From NCBI RefSeq assembly GCF_963675165.1, contig NC_087383.1, forward strand, positions 5,496,839 to 5,560,838: DNA of 64,000 bases, read 5' to 3'. The stretch comes from Halichondria panicea (Eukaryota; Porifera; Demospongiae; Suberitida; Halichondriidae). Of the stretch, positions 37,548-47,423 are shown one piece after another. Within the stretch, counting starts at the first letter, position 1. The number at the start of each line of letters is the position of its first letter. The notes below the pieces were generated by a model. That model saw only the letters and a program-made list of their open reading frames with translations. It did not search any database and was not told the DNA's origin. Position numbers and translations under genes: made by a program.

Positions 37548-39362
37548 CATAGATGTAGGAGAGAGGGATTGGAAACGGAAGTGGGCCTCGGAAAACATCA
37601 GCGCCTCGCTTTCTTGTCTTCTTTTCTTGCCTCAAATGAGGAAAACTCATTGTAAGCGGTGAAAGAAGAGGGAAAGAGACACAATCAACAGTGCATTGGT
37701 ACATGGTAATAGTAAGGAGAATGTGCAGAGCTATAGTGGTATTGGATACTTGTTTCACAGTAGATATAAAATCATCAGAGGATGCTTAGTTCCCTGAAAT
37801 TGTGAATGTATTTGTGACTGTCAGAGGCTTCTCTTTTGCTGCCAACTTAAAATTAAATGAAAAAGAAAACCATCAAGAAGTCCACTAGTTTGAGGCAATA
37901 ACCATAATCATTCACACGACAAGATACATAATACACCATGTAACTTTCTTAATTGTTTTCACTTTTGATGTATCAGTTGTACGAAGTTTCTATATATACT
38001 AGGCTGGTGAGCGTACATTTCAATTTCCAATTCATTAAGTATAATTACATACACTTGGAGACAGCAAAACACTCCACAGCACTGCCAGTTGCTTTCTAAG
38101 TGTAAAACGAGTGGGATCAAACCGAACAACATTAACAAAAACTTACACGATAAAAATGATTATTACAGCTATAATTATGATTAGTTTAGCACTCTAATCA
38201 GACAGTCTTAGATGGAGAGAAGCTGGTGAGGTATACAAGAGTGTATATATAGCCGGAACAGCCAATAACATTTACGAGGGCGGTGACGTGTAGGGGTGTA
38301 GAGAGGAGGGGTATTCTTCGGTATTCTTCTGTCTTCTTTTCTTCAGCGTACTCAGTAAGTTTTGGCTTGCGAGGTATTGCTATATAAAATATAGATGAAA
38401 CAGCATTTGTAGTAGTTAAATATCTCGGGCCTACAGGCCCTTCACCACAATCTACTACCGGGCCAATAACAATTGTGAGGTAAAATAGGTGACTACACAT
38501 TCATGCACACAAAAGCTATACATCCACCTGATCCAAAACTAATGCTCTTGGGGTGATCACCAATCATAAGGGAATGTATGCCTAAAATTAAAATTTCTGT
38601 AACGCTTAGCATATTCCCAAAAAAGGGATCTTTAGTGGTGCTCTTTAATTCAACTTTTTTCTAGCACTAAATTCTACCAGCTGATGTATGACAAATTTTC
38701 TTTGGCTTGGGGTGATACCACATGATTTACCAACAAGCATATTGAAGTATATGACCTAAACATTAATCATTTCAGAGAAAAAGGGATAAATGTGTACAAT
38801 ACAAGATTAAACTTACCTAAATTCAATGAAGAAGATAGTTGCAACGGTAAATAGAGCTTGAATAAGGCCACTCCAAGTGATACTCTGGTTTCTGGTCCAC
38901 CGCCCGCATCAGATTTTATTCTTGGATTTCTATCTCATTATTGGATTTCTATCTCATTATTTCTACTACGCATGCGCAGAATGGTCCATGTGGTACAAAA
39001 TAGTGTGATAATGATATTCATTTGCAAAATAATGAGGTGAAATTGATAATGACATAATGAGAAAAGCCGCCCGCCCGCATGCAATTAGAAAAACTTCAGG
39101 ACCAGAAACCAGAGTGTCACTTGGAGTGGCCTAATGGTTATTCACTATCTATATAAAGCACAGTTGCACTGGATACTGGAAAACTTGACAGAATACTAGT
39201 GACAACTCATAAAATCCTAGATTTGCAATAATCTCAGTTACCCGCGAGGTTACTGGGGAATAAATTAGCCCTCATTAAGCGAGGCGTGGATGTTTATCGA
39301 GGTCATATGTGAAGTACATTGAAATCTACTTCCGTTTCCAATCCCTCTCTCCTACATCTATG
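37548..39362. mobile_element. P-like TIR element (inner), 1.8 kb
   Basis: Near-perfect inverted termini of about 35 bp (CATAGATGTAGGAGAGAGGG ... CCCTCTCTCCTACATCTATG). The 7-bp GACTGAC is duplicated at 37541-37547 and 39363-39369. It carries Harbinger-like copy 2. No intact transposase reading frame. Confidence 0.85.
38866..39131. mobile_element. Harbinger-like MITE, copy 2
   Basis: Nearly identical to 36937-37182, with TAA on both sides. It has an internal 20-bp tandem duplication (TTGGATTTCTATCTCATTAT) that copy 1 lacks. Confidence 0.85.
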
Positions 39363-39920
39363 GACTGACTAAGTAAGTAAGTGAGTAAGTAAGTGAGTAA
39401 GTTTCTTGCCCAGCATTTGCTCCAAGTACAGCCCTCTCCAGGACATTCTGCACAGGGTTTCCAAACGACTACAACCTGGATTACAAAGCGCTTCTTCAGA
39501 TTTGCGATTGCTTCCACGAGGCAGATGACCTCTCAGTCTCTATTTCTCTTACCTAGACAATTCCGCCATCTTTAATGACTCAGCAATTGCAGATAGGCGT
39601 GGCTAAGAAACCGTGCGCCTAAAATCAGTGCAGTGCTTTTCCGGTTCCAGAGCCTGGAGGTGTTGCTTTTCTTCACACTGTTCAGTTCTAGCTCCCTTTC
39701 TCTGACAAGCATGCTATATGCACTGGCTATACATATCATGCTCTTAAAACGGCTGTCATTAATTTTAATACTGATTCACAAATTCAACATATCAAGCAAT
39801 ATTACTCAGTATAATTATTAGTCCAGAGATATTCGAGAAAATATCTGATTAGTCCTGTCTTCTCTTCTTGAACTTCTGTACTGCCTCTTGACGTTTCACT
39901 TGTATTGAAAAAGAAAGGGA

Positions 39921-40473
39921 ATCCGACTAGAAAAACATTTGCAATGTGAAAAATTGCTAGGATTGGCCAGGGGAACCACAAAAAAGCGTGGAAACAAGAA
40001 ATCCGACGAGAGCATAACTCCAATCCGTTACAACGTCATAAACATGTACAATACATAGTATATAGACTGTGTTCCAGATCCATCTCTACCAGCTTCATCC
40101 ACCACATCATTCCATGCAGGTCACCAGTACGGTCCGTGCATGTTACTACGCATGGATGGACTGTGTGTACCTGTGCTCAACACTGCATGTATTAGGAACA
40201 TCAATTCATCACAAATCATCATGATTATAATTATGCCCGCACAAAATGGATGTATAATAAATATATATAGGGATTGGTCATCACCCCACCAGTAAAAATT
40301 GCGTGGTATTATTATATTGGCCAGAAAAAAATGGAAAACTACAAGTACATGTGATTGACGTTGTAACGGATTGGAGTTATGCTCTCGTCGGATTTCTTGT
40401 TTCCACGCTTTTTTGTGGTTCCCCTGGCCAATCCTAGCAATTTTTCACATTGCAAATGTTTTTCTAGTCGGAT
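39921..40473. repeat. Perfect 118-bp inverted repeat (long hairpin)
   Basis: Arms 39921-40038 and 40356-40473 are exactly complementary base for base by eye; the loop is 317 bp. It sits inside the outer P-like element. No flanking duplication was found. Confidence 0.9.
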
Positions 40474-41920
40474 ATAGTAAGAAACAGAACTGGGATAGAA
40501 AGCTCCAGGTCAGTGCCACAGTGTTTTACTAACTCATTCATATGCCCCCCCCTCCCCACATACACAGTCATACTATTAGATCTTCATCGTACTATCAGTA
40601 TGCTGGAAGAAATTTATGAAGCTGAAGAAGGAAGAGTTGATTGACTATTTTGGGCTACATATTAAAAAACGAAATGAAAGACTTTGTTACATGCAAAAGA
40701 CCTGTACAGTTGTATAGCACCAGCTCTACCTCATGCAGTAGCAGCAGTAGCAGTTCATTATGCAGCTTATTATGGCAGTTTAACTTTATATGACTTGTGA
40801 AATGTTGATAATTTATTAAAATTTGGTATTAATAAAATGTCGTACAGAACATGTTACAGAGAATATTGATAATGGCTACAGTACTATCAGTCTATCTATG
40901 TTATCTAGTTCTTGTGCATACAAGCCCAGAGCTTGTATCAAATGTGAGAATGGACATGAACACAAGCAGTATTGTCTAAGTATTAATTAAAGTGTTGTTT
41001 CTGAGCTTCTCTCTTTCTTGTTGACTTTGAGAATCCCTCTCAGTATTTAACATGAGGCAGATTCTTGGGATGTCAACTTGCATCTGTCATCAATGACTTC
41101 TTTCAGAGTTAATAATGACTTGTTCTCTCTGTTATTTTTATTGCCATAGTTTGGAGGCAACAAAAGTAGAGGCAAAGTGATGCATTCCAATGACGTAGCG
41201 TGTCACAGATAGTTTCAAATTTTCTACCGTTGCCAATCTTTGGTTAATGCCACCCATGTATGGAATAAGTTACCAATTTCAGTTGTACAATCACAAGGAC
41301 CTAGCTTTAAACAAAGTCATCTGTCATTAGTATAATTACAGTACTTAATTATTTCCGTTTGTTTTGTTCGTTGTGTGTGTATAATTATGTTATGGGAAGC
41401 ACCTAGAGAGGACTACCTTTTGTGTAACCCTTTCCATGCATGTACTATATATGCATGGATAAAATTATTTCAGTTTGGAAATTCAATTAGTGACCTTAAT
41501 TAGCTAAGGTCAAGTGGTTCTAGCCTCCTCTGCGTATCTCGTGAACTACTACATAATTATGTATGGAGCCGGAGCTATAATTAATTATAGCTCCAGCTTC
41601 TAGTTTGAAGTGTGAAGGAAGTCAATGCAGGATATAATTTTGGGAAAAATAATGAGCAATTGACGAGATTTTGTAGTTCTTTATAGTACACTTTTCTTCA
41701 TTTCAAGACTTAACCTACCTGAGTATACATATGATAGTACACTTTTCTTCAAAAAATCATGCAGCCTTATAACCTATACGCAAGTGTACGTGGTATCGTA
41801 TTTGTTGGATCATAAATTGCACTTCTCAAATGATACATCTCATCACTGAAAGTACATCTATTCAAAATCTATATATTAATATTTTGTTCAATGGTGATTC
41901 AGTCAGCCATTCACAGAGTG

Positions 41921-42782
41921 TTAAACAGCTGTCACAGCGTCTACGTAGAACGACTGATTCGCATTGCCTTGGCGAGCCCACATCTGAATAGGAACACCTG
42001 TGTTTCCACTCGGAATATCAATCACTAGACCAGTTCCTCTGGCATAATTCTGTATGACAGAATTGGAGTCACCACCATCAGGGACGAGTCTCCACAGTTG
42101 CTGCTGAGATGGCCGACCAAGACCGCCAATTTTGGTGGACAAACTGACTGTATCTCCATTCCTTGGATCAAGTGGGGCAGTAAGGAAAAGTGAGGGGTCA
42201 ATTTTGTTCGCAATTGTGAAAACACCTGGGATTCCAGTGCTATCATTAAGTATCCACTGTTGGTTTTCTGAAATTAAACAGCAACAAATTATAATTTTAT
42301 ATACTGGTAACTATATAATAGTTAGACACTGTTTAGGAAGTTTCTACATGATTTAGAAGCCCAAAGGGCTGGTTGTAGTAACCCGAACGCAGTGACATTT
42401 TAGATCATAGCAACCATGAGTATTTAGCCAATCAAATTTGAATGTTCTTATCTAATCTTTGCTACATGATTTTCTAAGTGAAGTACATGATTTTCTATTG
42501 AAGTACATGATTTTCTATTGAAGTACATGATTTTCTAAATTGGATAGAACATTTCCTCTAACCAATCAGATTGCAGTATTTATGACAAACATGATCTAAA
42601 ATATACATAATTAGTATTAATTGCAGAGTTTACTGACAGGCAGTGGCAGCTATTTTTATATTAAATGCTTAGTTACCAGAACCGCTAACGGGTTCAATCG
42701 AAACATTATCTCCCTCCGTTGGAAATCCATTTTGTGGAGACACAGCTTGACCCTGCCGGCGAGTTGCAACAAGGAGTGCCAT
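41921..42782 (-). CDS. Small beta-trefoil (ricin-B-type fold) lectin-like protein
   Basis: Two exons, 42782-42677 and 42267-41921, joined in phase 1, give 150 aa. About 35 N-terminal residues precede a single domain with the Gln-x-Trp signature of beta-trefoil carbohydrate-binding folds (ENQQWILND; QQQLWRLVP). The second repeat is followed by GLVIDIPSGNTGVPIQMW. No catalytic or toxin domain is attached, so this is a lone sugar- or ligand-binding domain. The N-terminus is weakly hydrophobic (MALLVATRRQGQA), and a signal peptide is uncertain. An upstream 5' exon is possible. It stands alone between transposon-rich regions. Confidence 0.75.
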
Positions 42783-44562
42783 GACTGTGCAGAGAATAAT
42801 TTTTATACGGAACTTTAGCACTTGCTGTTACTGTTAAACAGTACTGGATGAAGGCATTTCAAACTATTTCCCTTTTATAGACAGACAATGACACAGAAAT
42901 TCTTGTTAACAGTGATTCCTTTTAACATTGTAGATTTACCGTCAGCGTGATTAGCAATTGCAATAACAGGTTTCTTACTATGAAATTGGGTTAGACCACA
43001 TACAAGAGACATACATGTACATGTAGATGACCTAAGTAATGTAGTACTTCCAATCCCATGCAAACAGTTCCTTTGAAAAGAGAACTATAGGAAGTTATTA
43101 GCTATACATGTTACTGTATACCACTCTATATAGATGCAGAACACTTAGCACTGTTTTTTCTGTGAATTGGGTTAGATCATGTAACCTTTGTACTTTATAA
43201 ACAGCAAACATCCTCAGAAATGAAAGCACCGCAGGTGCTGATGCCTCGGTGGAGGTGCCAAAGCTACATAACATAAAACTACTAATAGCTAGCTTTTATA
43301 CACACATTGAATCGAGGCTAACATTGATTATGATGAATTTTGCTGCATGCAATCATAGATACACGAAAGAAAGGGATAGGCAACACCCAGCACTTCCGTT
43401 GGATGAGGCGAGTTGCTAAAAAGGGGCGTGTAATGAGCAAAAAGGGGTGTGTGCACTCAAAATGTCAGTAAAGATATTAATAGTTTGTAGTATTATAGCA
43501 AACTGTGCTCTTGAGGAGACACCAGATACACTTAGACATAGGCTATTAATCTTTTAGAGCTACTATATGCAAGTGATGAGGAAGTGAGCTCCAAAGGGGG
43601 TGTCATTACACTCTACAAACCATAACAGGTCTGTTCCCAAGTCCTTCAAATGCCATCTCTTCGATCACACAATACAGATAAAGATACTTGTGTTCCACTT
43701 TCTAATACCTAAACTGTGTCTTAGAGCACTTCAAACTAGATTACCATGTACAGTAAGAGCAGGAGAGGTACGCAAACTTTCTGGACTTCGGACAAACGTT
43801 TCATGATGCTGCTACTACTTCACTGCATTGAGAGCTAGAAAATATGCTTTGTTCCATGCAGTTATAAACACACTTTAATTCTGTGAAACGTACATGTTAT
43901 AAAATTATTTCATATTGGAGATATAGGTACATAAACTGACAAATCGGTGTTTTTTCACACAAATCAAGCTGAATAAAAGAAAGCTCGGCACTAACATAGC
44001 AACTGTAGCTATCAGTAGTGCTGGGTGTATGTGTGCATGATGCCTGATTGCTTTGAATTTCTCTTTTAGGCCCCCTACGAGAAAAATAAGCAGATATAGG
44101 GATCATTGTGTACTTTCTTGAGCGCAACTCGCCTCCAACCGGAGGGTGTGACGTCACACACTGCATTTACCTAGCATCACGTGAGGCGTTGCCTATCCCT
44201 TTCTTTCGTGTATCTATGATGCAATCAACCGAATAGTGGGTAATGATCGACCATGATTGTTGTTAAAAACGATCGATGCCAAAAGTTCAAGTCTAAAATT
44301 AATGGCTGCAAGTCAGCAGAGCCTTGCAGCTACCAATAGCTAGCGTTCTAGTGCAGAGCTAACTACTAAGTAGAGTAGTAACACTCGGTGAACAAGTTTT
44401 GCTACGGACTCTTCTGAAAAGGCTGCAATAGCATTCCAAGTAAGCAAAACTAGGCATAACTCGAGAACGAAGCATTATTTTGCAAATCCACGTATTAAAA
44501 TCCAAGTAAACATGACTAGAAGCCTATAGAAACTCTTACTTGCACTTGATTCATCCTTGAGC
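42783..44562. other. Repeat-only intergenic stretch
   Basis: Holds the left part of a repeat X copy (43215-43346), a P-like element (43354-44218) and the continuation of X (44226-44562). No gene was seen. Confidence 0.65.
43354..44218. mobile_element. P-like TIR element in repeat X
   Basis: Inverted termini are identical over about 30 bp (CATAGATACACGAAAGAAAG and complement). ATGCAAT is duplicated at 43347-43353 and 44219-44225. The 865-bp body has no intact transposase. Confidence 0.85.
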
Positions 44563-44760
44563 TATGGCGTGCCGTTTGTATCAATATGAGTTGTTGACAA
44601 TCATAGAGTGTGCGCATGTGTGTTTTGTGTGCGCATGCGCAAGCATGATTAAGCACATGTGGTGACAAGCATCTACCTCTCTTCTTTGCCTTGAGAGCAG
44701 TGTGCTATCTACCTCTCTTCTTTGCCTTGAGCAGTGTGCTATATAGATCTAGTATCAGTA

Positions 44761-47211
44761 ATGGCGCGAGAGTTAGAGAGAAAAATCGAAATTGTAGAAG
44801 AAGAGTTTAAGAGAGGTAAGTTATGGAGTGCTATAAGCTAAGAATTTATCTTTTCCTGTTTGCAGGAGAACTCACTGAATTTGGGTATAGAAAACGAAAA
44901 ATTGCACTTTCCAAAGAAGTCCTTACTAAGGAACTAGAAGAAGGTAATCTATTGTGGCCACATGCTATTCTGGCCTTTCTTGTGACCATAGTGTATTGTT
45001 TATAGTCCCAAACAGAATTCCTCTGGCACAGACAGTGATATTTGGTGCTAGTGAACTTGTCAAACCAATGCTCCCCCCCCTATACCAGGTGGGGATTAGA
45101 CTTCCCTACCTAGGGTACTTAGAGTTGGATACAAGTTTAATCCCCAAGTAACCCCCATACTACTAAGAGGGTTTAGACCAAATAATAATTATGCTCAAAG
45201 GTAAGGTGATTAGATCAATGTGATTGGTCTAATCCCCACCTATCCCCGGTAGAGGGGGGGAGTGGTGGGTTATTAATTTGAAAAGTGCATATCATAGTAG
45301 TGTGAATATTGTCTTTGATTTCATGTAGGTGAAATTACGGAAGAGGGATTCAGAAGGAAGGTTGCTCGCTTGGACCAACAGAGTAATCCTGGACCCTCAA
45401 AAAGTGCTGAAGATATCGGAAAAGAGTTGAGTAATGTCAATCCCAGCATAAAGAGCAAAATTAGTGAATTGTTTAACAAAAAGGGCCCCAAGAAAGCCAG
45501 GGTTCCTGTAGTGACCCCAGAGGTTAAGGCTGGAGTTAGAAAGTTCCATCGCAAACAAGTCACAGCTGTTTGTGTGGACCAAAACACATTTGCGGTTCCC
45601 AATCAAAAATTAAGAGACTGTCTGGTAAAGGAAGGAAAAATAAAAGAATTTTATATCGGAAAAAATGAAAACGATTCTGAAGTTATGGAAAAGTTGTCTC
45701 TTATGTTTCCCAAATATTTACTCGAATATTTGAAGGTAACTGGCTCTAAGGATTTGATACCTGCTGATTTGTCTCAGTGTGGGTGTGTATTGGACATTGT
45801 CGATGGCGCCAATCTCTATGTTAGAGGTGAATTGAAAGAGAAAAATGTAAAGAATACTGGAGGAACACATATAATAAACTCGATTATTGTTGGGAATACT
45901 ACCAGTAGCCAAGTCAGGGTCTCACATGAGCAGCCAAGAGTCTTGGCACAAGTAATCAAAGCACCCCAACACTTTGATACAGGTACATGTAGGCATTACT
46001 TTCGTATTATATAATTATAAAATTAATTTTTTAGATGTTCTTGTTGAAGAGCTACATGATGATGAGCTGTTCCATTTCTTTAGAGAGCATTCTAACAGTT
46101 ATCAATCTGCAGAGAGGGCACCAGTGGTAAGAGTAATGGCACAATGATAGAAAATATTCAATTAATGCATGTATATAGAGTGCTTTTTACTAGAAAAGTG
46201 ATGTGAGCTTGCTAGAGAGCCAAGGTTTCATCTAGTGGGGGGGTGAACCTTCCCCCCAACATTTTTGTATAATAATGACATCATCACATTAGTACTGTCT
46301 ATGATGTGCAATATGTAACTAGATCTACTGTGATGCACTAGCATGTAATAGGGGGTGTGGACAACAAATGTGGGTGTGGCCAAACATTTTGCGGCATGCG
46401 TAAACCTTCCCCCCCCCAACTTTTAATCCTAGATGAAACCCTGAGAGCATAACTGTACATTAGACACTAGTTGATATAAGATGTACATGGGAAAAGTGCC
46501 TCAGAGCAGGTATAATACTATGGGACTACTTAGTATACCTGCAACTTACTTGTATTCCGTTGTCAAGTAATCGTATTGTAGTCAAGCCTCGAGGGCAAGG
46601 TTTGCGCATGCGCACTAGTATCTAGACACTGTTTTGTCGGTGTTGTCCATGTGATTTAGAAGCCCTCAGCCACTTGTAGTATACCCTCGCTACGCTCGGG
46701 GTACTAAATCAGTGCCTTTGGGCATGGTCACAGTCCTTAATCACATTTACTACAGATGCATGACCCTAAACTTTAACGTTAGGCTCCTTTTTCTCTCAGT
46801 ATGTGCCTTGATGTATCTTTTTGCACACAGGACGAAGATCTCTTAGAGCAAGTTATTAAAAAAAGAAAAACTTTGCTGTACAAGGACTCGGAAGTGAGGC
46901 AGTGGCTTCGATGGCGACAGGCTGGTGATGAAACTGAATTGGAATCTATCATTGAACATAGAGATTATGTTGAAGTCTCTACAAAACAGATGGATGAGTT
47001 CTATGGCTTTAAAAAAACACGTTTCTCTCCAGGCACTCTAGAACTACCGTGCTGCAAATTGCTTGAATATTACATCAATCATCAAAAAAATAAATTTCCT
47101 GTTTTAAAGAAGTATGGTGAAGATTATGTAGTGATGACCACTGATAATGTAGATGCATTGTGTGCCTGGATTGTTGAACTTCGAAGTAACCCAAACTATG
47201 TCTTTAAATAA
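44761..47211 (+). CDS. Transposon-borne protein of unknown function with repeated SHOCT-like N-terminal units
   Basis: Exons: 44761-44815, 44866-44943, 45329-45982, 46035-46126, 46831-47211; 419 aa; introns phase 1, 1, 1, 0. I do not recognise the family. The first three exons each start or end at a Gly-Glu-(Leu/Ile)-Thr motif: FKRGELTEFGYRKRKIAL and LEEGEITEEGFRRKVARL. These resemble short SHOCT-type helical motifs, apparently spread by exon duplication. A basic stretch (KKGPKKARVPVV) and a mixed alpha/beta middle (FHRKQVTAVCVDQNTFAVPN) follow. The C-terminal exon is charged and helical (VRQWLRWRQAGDETELESII). No membrane segment or nuclease motif was seen. Its place opposite the integrase within one set of TIRs suggests a role in transposition, for instance DNA or target binding. 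Confidence 0.75.
45070..45262. mobile_element. MITE in intron 2 of the transposon accessory gene
   Basis: Imperfect inverted ends (ACCAGGTGGGGATTAGAC and GTCTAATCCCCACCTATCCC) enclose AT-rich sequence. No clear target duplication was identified. Confidence 0.5.
46207..46441. mobile_element. MITE in intron 4 of the transposon accessory gene
   Basis: Inverted ends AGGTTTCATCTAGTGGGGGG and CCTAGATGAAACCCTG, each next to a poly-G/C run. No coding frame. Confidence 0.55.
46484..46690. repeat. Repeat Y copy (counterpart at 7195-7395, opposite orientation)
   Basis: Shares AAAAGTGCCTCAGAGCAGGT, TTCCGTTGTCAAGTAAT, TAGACACTGTTTTGTCGGTG and AGAAGCCCTCAGCCACTT with the complement of 7195-7395. Confidence 0.7.
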
Positions 47212-47423
47212 ATACTGATGTCCGTTATTAATTTTTGGGTGTTCATTATTCTGAGCATCGATGGTGCTGTATCTATAACAATTCTTTGTACGCAATCACA
47301 TTATAATTAGTCAAAATTAATAATTATATAAAAATTAATGCCATAATTACACAGGATGCAAGCAATAATTAACATTAAACATGAATGTATAGTCTCAAGC
47401 TCACTAAAAAAGGTATAGTGATA

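Larger units (their letters stand above)
36432..41242. mobile_element. P-like TIR element (outer), inserted in the LINE remnant
   Basis: The left end reads CATAGATATAGGAGGGAAGG, continuing GATTGGCAACGG. The right end keeps the complementary CCGTTGCCAATC but has lost about 16 bp of the terminus. GTTAATG flanks both sides (36425-36431, 41243-41249). No intact transposase is left. The interior holds 36937-37182, 37548-39362 and a 118-bp inverted repeat. Confidence 0.7.
35940..41340 (+). pseudogene. LINE (non-LTR) reverse transcriptase C-terminal remnant, split by insertion
   Basis: The left part (35940-36431) encodes a typical non-LTR RT tail: ELAYIALVRPHLEYCSPVW, then LEKVQKRAARWV, then TFKIINGLDCIHF. 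The frame is broken by several shifts. The right part (41243-41340) continues the family ending with VNATHVWNKLP. The two halves are separated by 4.8 kb and share the 7-bp sequence GTTAATG at the break, a target-site duplication. This is a dead 3' fragment. Confidence 0.8.

Noticed and set aside
41921-42267. Toxin gene (ricin-like) interpretation of the beta-trefoil protein
   Set aside because: Only the carbohydrate-binding fold is present; there is no catalytic A-chain-like domain or pore-forming region.
45321-45602. Opposite-strand open frame over exon 3 of the accessory gene
   Set aside because: Its sense partner has splice-consistent phase and continues into other exons; the antisense frame is a shadow.
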